From Agelas oroides (Eukaryota; Porifera; Demospongiae; Agelasida; Agelasidae), in contig OX422203.1 of assembly GCA_949130485.1 (NCBI GenBank), positions 3,687,178 to 3,751,177 of the forward strand: a stretch of DNA of 64,000 nucleotides, in the 5' to 3' direction. A program made the position numbers and the translations under genes. Below the pieces are notes generated by a model. It worked only from the letters and a program-made list of their open reading frames with translations, was not told where the DNA came from and made no database searches. Shown in pieces: positions 22,500 to 33,829 of this stretch; position 1 is the stretch's first letter; each line of letters opens with the position of its first letter.

Positions 22500-22850
22500 C
22501 CCCTCGGTGCTTGTCCAAGGAGAGACAAGCTTGTCGACCGTTTGTCCCAGGGGTGCCAGTCTGTTGAGTGTCTGACCCAGGGGCGCATCTCTGTGGAGTG
22601 CTTGTCCCAGGTAGTCTTGTGGAATCAGACTCTTACACAAAAAGCAGGAGAGAGTCTAGAGAGTCTGTCTGACTCTGCAAGACTATGTCCTAGGGGGAAC
22701 ATGCCCATAGACTGTTTATCCCAGGGGGGACAAGCATGTGGAACGTCTGTCCCAGGGGAGACTGTCTGTCCAATGGGTGCAAGTCTGGGAAGTGTCTGTC
22801 CCAGGGTCTGCTTTGGTTGGACTGAGCCACCATTGGTGGTAAAGCAGCAA
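22500..22850. repeat. Degenerate minisatellite flank
   Basis: Diverged units of about 25-29 bp share TGTCCCAGGGG and AGTGTCTGTCCCAGGG motifs, leading into the regular 29-bp array. A plus-strand open frame through this block is repeat-driven. Confidence 0.8.
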
Positions 22851-24345
22851 GTGTCTGTAACAGGGTAGTAAAGCAGCAAGTGTCTGTAACAGGGTAGTAA
22901 AGCAGCAAGTATCTGTACCAGGGTGGTAAAGCAGCAAGTGTCTGTAACAGGGTAGTAAAGCAGCAAGTGTCTGTAACAGGGTAGTAAAGCAGCAAGTGTC
23001 TGTAACAGGGTAGTAAAGCAGCAAGTGTCTGTAACAGGGTAGTAAAGCAGCAAGTGTCTGTAACAGGGTGGTAAAGCAGCAAGTGTCTGTAACAGGGTAG
23101 TAAAGCAGCAAGTGTCTGTAACAGGGTAGTAAAGCAGCAAGTGTCTGTAACAGGGTGGTAAAGCAGCAAGTGTCTGTAACAGGGTGGTAAAGCAGCAAGT
23201 GTCTGTAACAGGGTAGTAAAGCAGCAAGTGTCTGTAACAGGGTGGTAAAGCAGCAAGTGTCTGTAACAGGGTAGTAAAGCAGCAAGTGTCTGTAACAGGG
23301 TAGTAAAGCAGCAAGTGTCTGTAACAGGGTAGTAAAGCAGCAAGTGTCTGTAACAGGGTAGTAAAGCAGCAAGTGTCTGTAACAGGGTGGTAAAGCAGCA
23401 AGTGTCTGTAACAGGGTAGTAAAGCAGCAAGTGTCTGTAACAGGGTGGTAAAGCAGCAAGTGTCTGTAACAGGGTGGTAAAGCAGCAAGTGTCTGTAACA
23501 GGGTGGTAAAGCAGCAAGTGTCTGTAACAGGGTAGTAAAGCAGCAAGTGTCTGTAACAGGGTAGTAAAGCAGCAAGTGTCTGTAACAGGGTAGTAAAGCA
23601 GCAAGTGTCTGTAACAGGGTAGTAAAGCAGCAAGTGTCTGTAACAGGGTGGTAAAGCAGCAAGTGTCTGTAACAGGGTGGTAAAGCAGCAAGTGTCTGTA
23701 ACAGGGTAGTAAAGCAGCAAGTGTCTGTAACAGGGTGGTAAAGCAGCAAGTGTCTGTAACAGGGTAGTAAAGCAGCAAGTGTCTGTAACAGGGTAGTAAA
23801 GCAGCAAGTGTCTGTAACAGGGTAGTAAAGCAGCAAGTGTCTGTAACAGGGTAGTAAAGCAGCAAGTGTCTGTAACAGGGTGGTAAAGCAGCAAGTGTCT
23901 GTAACAGGGTAGTAAAGCAGCAAGTGTCTGTAACAGGGTGGTAAAGCAGCAAGTGTCTGTAACAGGGTAGTAAAGCAGCAAGTGTCTGTAACAGGGTAGT
24001 AAAGCAGCAAGTGTCTGTAACAGGGTAGTAAAGCAGCAAGTGTCTGTAACAGGGTGGTAAAGCAGCAAGTGTCTGTAACAGGGTAGTAAAGCAGCAAGTG
24101 TCTGTAACAGGGTGGTAAAGCAGCAAGTGTCTGTAACAGGGTGGTAAAGCAGCAAGTGTCTGTAACAGGGTGGTAAAGCAGCAAGTGTCTGTAACAGGGT
24201 AGTAAAGCAGCAAGTGTCTGTAACAGGGTAGTAAAGCAGCAAGTGTCTGTAACAGGGTGGTAAAGCAGCAAGTGTCTGTAACAGGGTGGTAAAGCAGCAA
24301 GTGTCTGTAACAGGGTGGTAAAGCAGCAAGTGTCTGTACCAGGGT
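22838..24345. repeat. Minisatellite, 29-bp unit, about 52 copies
   Basis: The unit contains TAAAGCAGCAAGTGTCTGT followed by AACAGGGTRG, with one A/G polymorphic position that varies from unit to unit. Copies are otherwise nearly identical. Because 29 is not divisible by 3, all three minus-strand frames encode the same 29-residue cycle (for example YRHLLLYHPVTDTCCFTT), giving spurious frames of over 600 codons. Confidence 0.97.
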
Positions 24346-24545
24346 GGTAAAGGAGCAAAAGTCTGTCCCAGGGTGGTAAAGGAGCAAAAGTCTGTCCCAG
24401 GGTGGTAAAGCAGCAAGTGTCTGTCCCAGGGTGGTAAAGGAGCAAAAGTCTGTCCCAGGGTGGTAAAGGAGCAAAAGTCTGTCCCAGGGCCTGGTTGGTT
24501 GGAATGAGCCAGGGTAGTAAAGCAGCAAGTGTCTGTCCCAGGGCC
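24346..24545. repeat. Variant edge of the 29-bp minisatellite
   Basis: Units change to TAAAGGAGCAAAAGTCTGT followed by CCCAGGGTGG, alternating with the GCAAGTGTCTG type. This is a diverged array edge. Confidence 0.85.
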
Positions 24546-24690
24546 ATGGAAAATTTGCCGTCGTCTGTCCCGGGGGCTAAATAGAATGATGTTGTCAACA
24601 CAGGGTGTACCCCTATTTAATGGAATAGCCCATTTGGTTGCAGTGTACACTTCCATATCAAGAAGTTTACTGCTAAAATGGACATTTATG

Positions 24691-25110
24691 CACACTGTAA
24701 AAACATTTGGGTTACTTCGTGACACGTTACAAACTTCAAGGGATGCTTCCAATTTGATTGAAAGCTTAAGTGTAGTTGAGACGCTTCTCCTTTTTGTTAA
24801 CTTTGGATCTTCTTGCAGAAAGCCTAGCTATTTGGCTACATTCCTGGATAACCATGCAACCAAGGAACTCCTCCAGGGGCGGATGTGTAGGATCTAAGAA
24901 GCACCAAACCTTACCCCAGAAATGCAGATTTATAGGATTTCAGCAAGATGATCCTAATTTAACAAAAGGGAGAAGCTTCTCAACTACACTTTGATTCAAA
25001 TTGTAAGCATCTGTTGATGAAGTTCATAGCTAATGTTTCACGTACACAACAGGCATGCAACTGAGATGACCAAAATATGGTTGAAGTAACCCAAATGTTT
25101 TTACAGTGTG
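24691..25110. mobile_element. MITE-like element with 28-bp terminal inverted repeats
   Basis: The left end CACACTGTAAAAACATTTGG (continuing GTTACTTC) is mirrored by a right end finishing TGTTTTTACAGTGTG. The interior of about 365 bp has no transposase. A clear target duplication was not found. Confidence 0.75.
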
Positions 25111-25239
25111 CTAGTTAGTGTTAATGACAAATCGCTTTATACATCACAGGTGTTAATTATGCGACTGTGTACAACGGCTTCTCCCACCGAAGGTTGGCTG
25201 CTGCGCTGCATGTTGGCTGGTAGCATCCTAGCCTCATGC

Positions 25240-26430
25240 ACTATTTGCTCAAAGAGTTGATTTCAGGAGTTGAGTTGATTTTGTAAGAGTTGACTTTGTA
25301 AGAGAGAGCCTTGGCATGCACTAATTGCTCAAAGAGTTGATTTCAGTAGTTGACTTTATTAAAGTAGATCTCATAAGGTATTTTATTGGTTGAAAAAACT
25401 ACTTTTCTGTTTTGTATAGCTATGGTTTCTTCTGGGATGTAGTTGTGTCACCTTGCGTGGGCGGATCAAAGAAGCCGCACGCACTTTAAGGAAGCAAGAT
25501 CCCGCCTTGCCGTGAGAACCGTGCTTTAACCAGGTGTGAAGCGTGCTTTAACTGGGTGTGAAAAGTACAATTAACCCAGCATTGCTTGTACATGGACAGT
25601 ACAGTATATATGAAACATAGCTATATGACATGGAATGCATGTACGAAGCAGCAAGACAAAAAGAAAAAAGCAGCTTGCGTACTCCTAGAACAGCGGCTCA
25701 ATCGAGGCATATTCAAATTTGTTCGTAGCGCTACACAGCGGACTTTCGAACACTTTTTCGTTTCAACTACTCTTTTCTAAGCCTCGCAGAGAGAGCAGCA
25801 ACGCTTTAAATACGCTAGAACTGCACACATTATTACGCCCGACCTAGCTACTCACGCTTACATGCGGTGAGCTGCGTAAAAAAAGTGATTTTACCTCGTT
25901 TGGGCCATAAAACTTACAGTTCTTTATTCCTGCTTGCGTTCTTCGATTTACGATGGCAGAATTTGTCATCGCTGAAAGCTGAACGGCCTAGCAGTGAGTA
26001 AATAACGCTACATATTCAGCCATGGCAGCAATGCTCGATTTGAATTGAGAAGCCAGCTAAACACATTTGCATGACGTTACGCTTGGCAACAACCGTGTTT
26101 GACGTCATTTGCTTAGCAACTGGTGACACAAAACACTTATAGCTTAAAGTTCAGCCCATAATTTTGGTTCAATTAACTAAAATGTTCAAGGCCATATACT
26201 AAGAGGTATCGCGGTTCGACCTTACAAAGTGCGCTCTAGTGGTAGGACTGACTTTAAATTGGATTACATACACAGGAAACCACAACAATGTGTCAATTAA
26301 GTGGTGTAATGAGTTTCGGTGTGTGCACGAGATTAATTTTCACGAGATTAACTCCCACGTGGTCCGGCAACACTTACAAGATCAACTCTTACAAGATCAA
26401 CTCTTCATGGAATCAACTGCTGTAGAAAAC
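25240..26430. mobile_element. Possible 1.2-kb inverted-repeat element
   Basis: The left block near 25250-25345 contains repeated CAAAGAGTTGATTTCAG and TTTTGTAAGAGTTGA. The right block near 26370-26425 contains TTACAAGATCAACTC repeated twice, which is roughly its complement. The interior holds no recognised protein. The boundaries are approximate. Confidence 0.45.
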
Positions 26431-26505
26431 TAAACTAAATCAATCAAAATCTAAGAACTAACTACAACTAAACTAAAAACATAAGCCTTTTACTAAAACA
26501 ATTCG

Positions 26506-28131
26506 CTACGGAATCTCCATACGTGCCGTATCATCATTGATTGTTCTGCTTGCAAGGAGATCTAAGAGCTCTGTATCCCACACAACACGAGGCAACTTCA
26601 TCTGTGTCTCTCCAACAGCAGATTGGTGCTTCAAAATGCATTTGACATCGGCTATGGCTCCAGACTTCAGCATTTTTAAGGCCATTTGGCCAATTATGCC
26701 ATCTTCTACACTTCCTGCATACTCAAGGTTAACACTCCTGAGGTGCCCCTCTATGATGGCTGAAGCCTCTGGAGCTATGACATCCAAATTTTCACCATCG
26801 CATTCCAACCAGACAATATATCTGGGCGGAATAATACTGGTATCAGCTGAAACAAGATAATCAATGTCCATGGACTGCTCTTTGAAGTGACTGACTAAAG
26901 CACCAACAGCATCATTTACCTGAAAGGCATAAAGTTTACACCCATTGAGGTTGATAGCCATTTTCTTTCGACCTACTACATCTATCACTGGACCTTCAGG
27001 AGATTTCTCTACAACTTTGATAATGTCTCCCAAGCGATAACGATAGAGTCCTTCTCCAGTAGTAATGACAATCTCATAGTGTTCATCCACTTCGATTTCA
27101 TCAGTGAGTAGCACCTCTGGGTCAAGACTTTCTGCTTGATCCAAAGGAATGAATTCGTAAAACTTGGACTCTGGGAGTAGAGTGTACGCTGATGTATGCT
27201 TGTGTGGCCACTTGTTTACACCAAGCAGACCTTCAGAGCTGACATAGAAGAAGGAGAACAAAGAAATGGATTCTCCCAAGAAGTACTGCAACCGAGGGAT
27301 GTAATGGCTGAACTCGCCACCACAGAGGACAGACACAAGATCAACAGAAGGCCAAAGTTGCGGGATTGTATTCTTGAATTTGGTGACAGAAGCAGAGTTG
27401 AAAATGAACTTTAGTTCATTTGCTCTAGCAGGATTTGGTCCTCCCATTGCTTCTTGTAAACTCTCACGCTGCTCAAGGGAGAGCTTCAAGGAGTCCTTCA
27501 GTCTTCCATGTTGAATATCCTCAACTATTTGCTTCCACTCACTGGCAAGTATGTTGAATGCAGTTAAAAGAGTGGAAATGAAGAAGCTCATGATGGTGGT
27601 GGCGTTAGTTAGAGAAGGCGTTTTTAAGGCGAACACCATCTGAACGTAGAGCGCATCCATCAAGTCTGAAATGCAGTAAGCCTCGGGAGGGGCTGGGTAA
27701 TTATATGGTTCTGCAGAAAGGAGAGCTTGCAGATGCTTTGCACTGCCTGGTGTAACTGGAACACCAAGTGGCGTCCACATAGTCGCAAACATAGTAGCAA
27801 AGACCACAGTCCTACCTGGCGGAGCCGCATGCTTCAGTTCATTCAGTTTGAAGTGGGTGTACCTAGGAATAAATTTGCTCTTAGAAGTTGTTCCGCTGGT
27901 AGGAGCGTAAAACACGACCTCACCAGACGCTATAAGTTCCTTCTCCCCGTTTTCCATCATTCGCTGGATGTATGCGCGATACACCTCGTAATCCGTTAGC
28001 GGTACGTTCGTTCTGAAGTCGTCCACTGACTGGATCGTAGCGAAATTCCATCGCCTTCCGATCTCGGTGTTGACATTGCGAGATAGGATGCTGAGAAGAG
28101 TCGCACTGGAAACGGCTGATACAGTCATCAC
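26506..28131 (-). CDS. GH3 domain-containing protein (single exon, intact)
   Basis: This 541-residue protein matches the GH3 family, adenylating enzymes of the ANL type. Plant members conjugate amino acids to hormones such as auxin; animal relatives (GHDC-like) have no settled substrate. Visible motifs are the phosphate-binding loop FYAPTSGTTSKSKFIP (about residues 74-89), YVSSEGLLGVN (296-306), and YRYRLGDIIKV (363-373), all in the usual order and spacing. The length is typical of the family. The start is well supported: an in-frame TGA lies two codons upstream of the ATG-ATG pair. There are no introns, so it may be a retrocopy or an ancestrally intronless gene. It has no frameshift or stop, unlike most other genes in this window. 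I see no signal peptide; the protein is probably cytosolic. Confidence 0.92.
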   Translation of the reverse strand: MMTVSAVSSATLLSILSRNVNTEIGRRWNFATIQSVDDFRTNVPLTDYEVYRAYIQRMMENGEKELIASGEVVFYAPTSGTTSKSKFIPRYTHFKLNELKHAAPPGRTVVFATMFATMWTPLGVPVTPGSAKHLQALLSAEPYNYPAPPEAYCISDLMDALYVQMVFALKTPSLTNATTIMSFFISTLLTAFNILASEWKQIVEDIQHGRLKDSLKLSLEQRESLQEAMGGPNPARANELKFIFNSASVTKFKNTIPQLWPSVDLVSVLCGGEFSHYIPRLQYFLGESISLFSFFYVSSEGLLGVNKWPHKHTSAYTLLPESKFYEFIPLDQAESLDPEVLLTDEIEVDEHYEIVITTGEGLYRYRLGDIIKVVEKSPEGPVIDVVGRKKMAINLNGCKLYAFQVNDAVGALVSHFKEQSMDIDYLVSADTSIIPPRYIVWLECDGENLDVIAPEASAIIEGHLRSVNLEYAGSVEDGIIGQMALKMLKSGAIADVKCILKHQSAVGETQMKLPRVVWDTELLDLLASRTINDDTARMEIP

Positions 28132-28267
28132 TCAGATTACTAATATCTTTGATGCATGTTAGCTGACACTTTTGCATTATCTGTGTATGAAAAATTTGTT
28201 GCAGCGAAATGTAAAATGCAATCATTCCGAGCGAAGCGAGGCTATACCCGGGTTCAATTGAGATTTT

Positions 28268-28288
28268 TCGTCGTCGTCGTCGTCGTCA
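28268..28288. repeat. CGT trinucleotide microsatellite
   Basis: About six CGT units lie roughly 140 bp upstream of the GH3-domain start codon, in its likely 5' region. Confidence 0.85.
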
Positions 28289-28729
28289 ACCGGAAGTTGG
28301 CCTAAAAACTTCGATATCTCAACAATGGTCTACGGGATCACTATCAGACTGGCAGGCATGAAAGCTCTAGCTGTTACTAAACAACTGTGAGCGAACTGTG
28401 TCGGTAGCCCAAGGGAAACAGATGCAGGAGTGAGATATCCGCAAAACACGGATTTCTCCAGAACGGTAGGCACAACAGCTACCAAACTTACTGGTATGAC
28501 AGTTCCACCTGTGAGCAACCTACGGCAGACAAATAGCGACTGTACCATAAGACAAACACGCTCTTTGTTCTACCAACTCAAGCTTACAACAGCAGCCATT
28601 TTTACATGGTAAGACTGGTCTGGTTCCCAGGATACGTGGATTGGGAACGTAGAAACTATACTTGGGAAATACGAGGGCAAACGCGGACATTCGCGGAGCG
28701 AGGTCCATTTGCACAATGTGTATCCCTAG

Positions 28730-30294
28730 TAGATTGTAAACCTACGTAACCGGGATAGGAAACATCTCACGTGATCCCGCATTACGCCATAGTTAACGCC
28801 CGACTGAATCATCGTTTCGGTTTTGGCCTCATTGCGTGTTGCGCGTCGTTTGAGTCTTCGATACAGGCGAAGGGAACAGCAAGCATTGAAACGTACAAGA
28901 GGATCTGTAGAGCACCAAGGTATGATCTACGGACTCTGTACGCGTGTTTGGAGGTATAATTTTGCCGAGCGAGCTAAATAAGTGTGCGTTAAAATTGTAT
29001 TTTTGGACCAGACTGGTGTTTCGCTTTCTTTGTGTCCCTCTAGCAGCACCTACTTGCGTTATCTCAACTTATAAACGCTTGTTCTGTGAAGGTGGGGGTG
29101 TGCTACGTTGCAACGACGGTTTTATTTGAAAATTTTGGTGAAAAGCTCGTTGGTATACGGTCTTTTTGTATGATTTTTGCATACAATAATGTGCTAAGTT
29201 TGTGTACCTATAAATGACTACCATGTATTAACATTGACCCCATAGTGGTTTTGAACATTCAGTAGGGCATGGTTTAATGCAAGACACTACTATTTCAACT
29301 GTTACCTCATTCATTTATGAGATATAAGTTAATAATAACAACCCACATCACTATGATAACGCCTGGAAGGCAAAAATGAAATTCAATTGTATGTCATGAT
29401 GGGTGCATTTTTGAGTTGCAACAAAACTCTCTGGGCATTCTTTCAGGTGTTGAGCATTCATTGGAAAGGTTCGCGTAATGAATTGTTGGAGTATAGCTTT
29501 CATCTGCATAAGGGAAAAGTATTCCTTGTGGTATGACAATGGGACACAAACAGTCTCGTCCAAAGTTCGAGTATTTCCTTGTGATGGTGGGTGCAGCTGA
29601 CGTAGTATGGTAAGATGAACCACTGGGTAGTAACCAAACGCATGTAGTTAGGATTGTTGCTGGCAGCTCGGAGCCATAATGTTCTAAATGAGTCTTTCTG
29701 GCGTACAAATTTCCACTGTTGTGAAGAAAATGTTCCCATCAAGCAAAACAGTGGATGAACTCCTGGATGTGGGACAGTTGTGGAGCAGCTACTGTAATAG
29801 CTTGTCAAACTAGGCATACAAAGCAGATGGCTAGTGCAGCAATTCTTTGAAGGAAGCAGTCGGCATAATTTGTCATCATCCTCTCTGTAGGCAACCTGTA
29901 GGCCAAATTTGAAACCTAAGTAAGCCAGAGTGGGGCTATTGCGACAGTAATATAAACAATGTGGGAAGCCTAACACTTCATACTGAGCAAGTTTTTATTA
30001 CTTTATGGCGGCTTAGTTTCTAAATAGAGCCTACCCGTCAAAGGACAGCTGCTCATTCGATTTATTCACAAGGCTCACCTTTCTGCATCAGTGTTTGTGA
30101 TTGGACCTCAGCCTCATCACGGCTCCGCCAGCTAGCGCTGCCATTTGAGACGATGCTTGAGAGGACTTGTGATAAGCCTCATGTAAACTTAACTTCCACC
30201 ACCGCTCAAACAGGAAGTGTAACTTCCGGTGAAACGATGATCTAATGCGTAAACGAAATGTTTCCTATCCCGGTTACGTAGGTTTACAATCTAT
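28730..30294. mobile_element. 1.56-kb DNA element with ~33-bp terminal inverted repeats and TA duplication
   Basis: The left end reads TA then GATTGTAAACCTACGTAACC and continues GGGATAGGAAACAT. The right end is its exact complement, finishing ACAATC then TA. The flanking TA fits a Tc1/mariner-type duplication, but no transposase motif was recognised inside. Three overlapping minus-strand frames near 29350-29976 give no recognisable family. Confidence 0.85.
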
Positions 30295-30327
30295 GATGCA
30301 ATCAAAGGGCGGCATATATTAGAGGGT

Positions 30328-31018
30328 ATAGATAGACCTTATGCAATGACGTCATCACTCAAATAACCAAACGTGAAACGGATGGTGGACGGAAATTCGG
30401 ATACTACGCCGCCATTTTGAGTGGCAAAAATGACCGCGGTCTACGGAGATAATATGCATCTAAAATTTTGCATGATTTCATTTCAGTGAATCTTGTGTAT
30501 ATTTTACTTTATCAAAGAGTTTAGTACTTTTCTTCTACATTGGCTGTGATTTCCATTTGTTATAGCTTGCGTGAAGACTTCATTCTGCAGAGCCAAACCC
30601 TGCATATTGGCATGCGTAGCCTGTACACTGCCAGTGCCAGCATAAGTTCAGTTCGGCGCGAATGCGCGTATCAGCATATTCTGTCACGTGGTAATCATGT
30701 GCCTTCTGTCCTCAGAGTCGGTGAACAAAGTGAATCCCGGAGGTTAACGGTACAGCGGAGCACTTTGCGAGCTCCTGTCTCACCAGCGCAGGAAGTGATT
30801 TTACATTTACATCCAGAATGCACAAGGTCTCAACAGGACCTAACGCTCACTGAAGCGAATAAGCTTACCTGCATGCCTAGTTGAAGCAGTGAGCTCGCAA
30901 AGTGCTTCGCTGTACTTAAGCGCCATAGACCGCGGTCTTCCTTGCCACTCAAAATGGCGGCGTAGTATCCGGATTTCCGTCCACTGTCCGTTTTACGTTT
31001 GGTTATGTAGGTCTATAG
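30328..31018. mobile_element. MITE-like element with ~110-bp inverted repeats
   Basis: The left arm (TATAGATAGACC..., ACGCCGCCATTTTGAGTGGC..., GACCGCGGTCTA) is mirrored at about 30915-31017. Inside, GAGCACTTTGCGAGCTC near 30755 and GAGCTCGCAAAGTGCTTCGC near 30890 form a further inverted pair. No protein is encoded. Confidence 0.8.
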
Positions 31019-32122
31019 TCCGCATATTTTTCTAGGCTGCATGCAGCCGTTCCGCTAACGGTCCGCAAAAATCCGTTTATTTCTCGAGATATATTTGCAC
31101 ACGCCCGCGCGCGTTTGCACACAGCGGGTCATGGCGGCACGCACTCAATTTTGACCGCGCAAGTTTCGAATTTGGAAGACAGACTGTTGTGAACCAGTGC
31201 TCGATCGATTTATCGAGTTACAAAGAGTTGTAGGCCGGGCAATCTTTCTGGAAACGCCTTCGCGCAGCACAACCGTCACCATTGTGTAAACGAATAGCAG
31301 TACAAACTTGGCGCGGAAAACTTGTTCGTCCATCCTAGCTTTCTAACACTACATGCAACGCAAAGAGGAAAGCTTAAACTCTGTTCTGATGTAAAATGTG
31401 TTTTTGTTAGGGTCCTGCATGCCATCACAATTCCTCCTCTTTTACAGCTCAGAGGAAACTGAAAATTATATCATTCTGTTCTTCAATACAATATATAGTA
31501 CAAGCAGAGAGGATCAACAACAATCCAGCAAATCTCTCTTCCAGCACCATCGACACCAACTTCATTTCTGTGTAAAGGTATAAAAAAGCAAATAGTAGAT
31601 ATTTAGGTCGTGACAAGCCTCAAATATTACTTTAGCACAAGTCATGTGACGTCAAATGTTAACATTGGATTGGTCAGTCTTGTTTTCAGGCTACACCCAC
31701 TATGACACTCCTTTCAATACTGAGTGAAGACTTCCTGTGCATTCAGCACTTAACTTGAATGTTTCGCCTCATTCTCATTTTTAGCTATGGAGAATTGAGA
31801 ACAAGGCTGTGAGGCGGGGGCACATCATACATGTATCTGACCATGATCCTCAGTCCATCCAATGAACAAAATCAATACAGCCAAACTGACAAAGCAGCAT
31901 AACGAACAAAACTCAACTGCACAAGGTGTTATGAATAATGAAGCATTAGGTGGGCATGCCAGAGACTGTGGGCAGGGATGAGAAACTAATGATCTAGTAT
32001 TGTCCGTTCAAGGGCTAGAGGCTAAAGCATTTGCAAGGCATGTTTAAGACACCAGAGGTGGAGATATTGTTGCAGAAGGTGATGTTGGGTAGACATAAGT
32101 GGGGATATGGCATGACCTAATA
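31019..32122. other. No gene seen; end of a dispersed repeat
   Basis: GCATGCAGCCGTTCCGCTAA near 31038 recurs in reverse complement near 40205. The rest shows no recognised feature. Confidence 0.4.
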
Positions 32123-32324
32123 TAGTCTCGTCCCAGACACCAAATTTTTTGGCACCAAAGCAAATGCTGCTGGTAGCTGATAATGTAATTAACACCTACA
32201 ATTACCCAATTTACTGACTGCCCTATGTAAACATGTCCCAGTTTTCATAGTGAAAGTGTCCAGACCCTATTTTGCAACGTGTCCACAGGGCGCGCACGAA
32301 AAATTTGGTCTGGGGACGAGACTA
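32123..32324. mobile_element. Foldback element, TAGTCTCGTCCCAGAC...GACGAGACTA
   Basis: The left end TAGTCTCGTCCCAGACACC, with AAATTTTTT just inside, pairs with the right end AAATTTGGTCTGGGGACGAG followed by ACTA. The total length is about 200 bp. Confidence 0.8.
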
Positions 32325-32594
32325 GACCTAATACAGCAATATCTCCCAAGCCTTCACCTTGCATACTGTACACAATCAAAGAAGGGTATCCACTGGCTTA
32401 CCCCTTCAGTCCACTGGTTCATCTTGTCCATCTGACAAGTACTATGTTGAAGAGGAGAATACCTGAGGAGAAAGAATAAAGAATTTCATTCAACATCAGT
32501 GTGAAAATTAATGATGTCCAAGAATGCACAATAGAGAGGTTGAATCTGGCAATTAATAGCATCAACATTAAAGTAACACTCTCAAATAGTATGC

Positions 32595-32655
32595 TAGCCT
32601 TGTACCCAGGCCGTTCGTTGTTGATTTTTTTAATGAACAGCCTGGGTATGAGGCT
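32595..32655. mobile_element. Short foldback element, TAGCCT...AGGCTA
   Basis: TAGCCTTGTACCCAGGC pairs with GCCTGGGTATGAGGCTA across a short T-rich loop. Confidence 0.75.
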
Positions 32656-32659
32656 AATA

Positions 32660-33396
32660 GTATGCCTGATCTGGGTTGAAAATACATGTAAAAAAAAAAA
32701 GTACCAGTACAGATCTATGAGAGATACGCCATGTCTTCAGGTCCCCCACATATTCCCTATTGGCATGCATGAAACAAAGCTAGGACTGTGCTAGTGTGCC
32801 CAGCTGTCCACGCCCCCCTGGGGAGAATCTCTGGTGGTTTGATTTTTCAATTGCATGAGGAAAGGATGTCGCCAGCTGTTAGAAGCTCACGGTTGACGAC
32901 TGAAATCAGGAACTTTGCCACTCCTTTCAATAGCGACTGATGCTTTGATGGTTAGGGAATGTCACTGACTACTTCAAAATAAAGCAGCAAATAGAGAACA
33001 GCTCTGATAATTGCAATCTTGGCACAATAATAGCATTCACCAGACATGCCTTCATGACAAGAAATTCTGTCAAGCCACCAATGTTCTCCGCCTTGGGGCA
33101 TGGATGGCTGGAGCACGAGACTATGCTAGCATGCCAATTGGGCCATACAATGGTTCAAATTAAAGCACACCCCTAACTAGTAATACGAAGCTGCCTGGCA
33201 ATTTAAAGCAGCTTGCACTACTAGTCAAGCCTTGCTCCTGGGTCCCCCACAGCTTCTTCTTGCTTACTGCAAGTAGGCGGGCCAGGGGCCCGCAAGTCTG
33301 AGGAAGCTTGGTTGAGGCCTGGAAATACTCGCTGTTCTATCTTGTGTGCTCCAGGGCCACTGGGACAACCAGCAGCAGTCAAGCAATGCTTTGCAA
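32660..33396. other. No recognised gene
   Basis: Mixed non-coding sequence between two foldback elements. No supported feature. Confidence 0.4.
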
Positions 33397-33665
33397 TATC
33401 CATTATTGTATTTTTACTAGTATCATAAGCTATTAAACCCCACTTTTGGTTCTCAATCAATTTAATTTCATGTATCAGGCCAAGATATTTGGCGCGGAAA
33501 TTTTGTTCATACCTTATTTCAGTCTACTTGAGTCTTGGCCCACCATCACATTATGAACAAAATTTCCGCGCCAAATATCTTGGCCTGATACATGAAATTA
33601 AATTGATTGAGAACCAAAAGTGGAGTTTAATAGCTTATGATACTAGTAAAAATACAATAATGGAT
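33397..33665. mobile_element. Foldback element with 114-bp arms
   Basis: The arms at 33397-33510 and 33552-33665 are almost exactly complementary (for example ATATTTGGCGCGGAAATTTT against AAAATTTCCGCGCCAAATAT), separated by a loop of about 41 bases. Confidence 0.92.
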
Positions 33666-33666
33666 A

Positions 33667-33712
33667 CAGACATCAGGAGGCATGGAGAATTTCTCCATGC
33701 CTCCTGATGTCT
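33667..33712. repeat. 46-bp perfect palindrome
   Basis: CAGACATCAGGAGGCATGG followed by AGAA and its exact complement, with no spacer. It abuts the 114-bp-arm foldback element. Confidence 0.95.
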
Positions 33713-33829
33713 GCAGTCACTGTAACTTTTCTGTTAGAGCCTCCTGCGCGGAATGAGAGCTCCTCAAGTGGGCCACCCTCGGGCAATGGGCTATTCCATT
33801 TAATAAGCATACACCCCCTGTGGATGAGC

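Noticed and set aside
22625-24752. Three overlapping minus-strand frames of 612-678 codons
   Set aside because: They are produced by the 29-bp array, which reads alike in all three frames.
29351-29976. Overlapping minus-strand frames inside the 1.56-kb element, possibly a transposase
   Set aside because: No DDE/D or other transposase motif could be identified; three frames overlap without one standing out.
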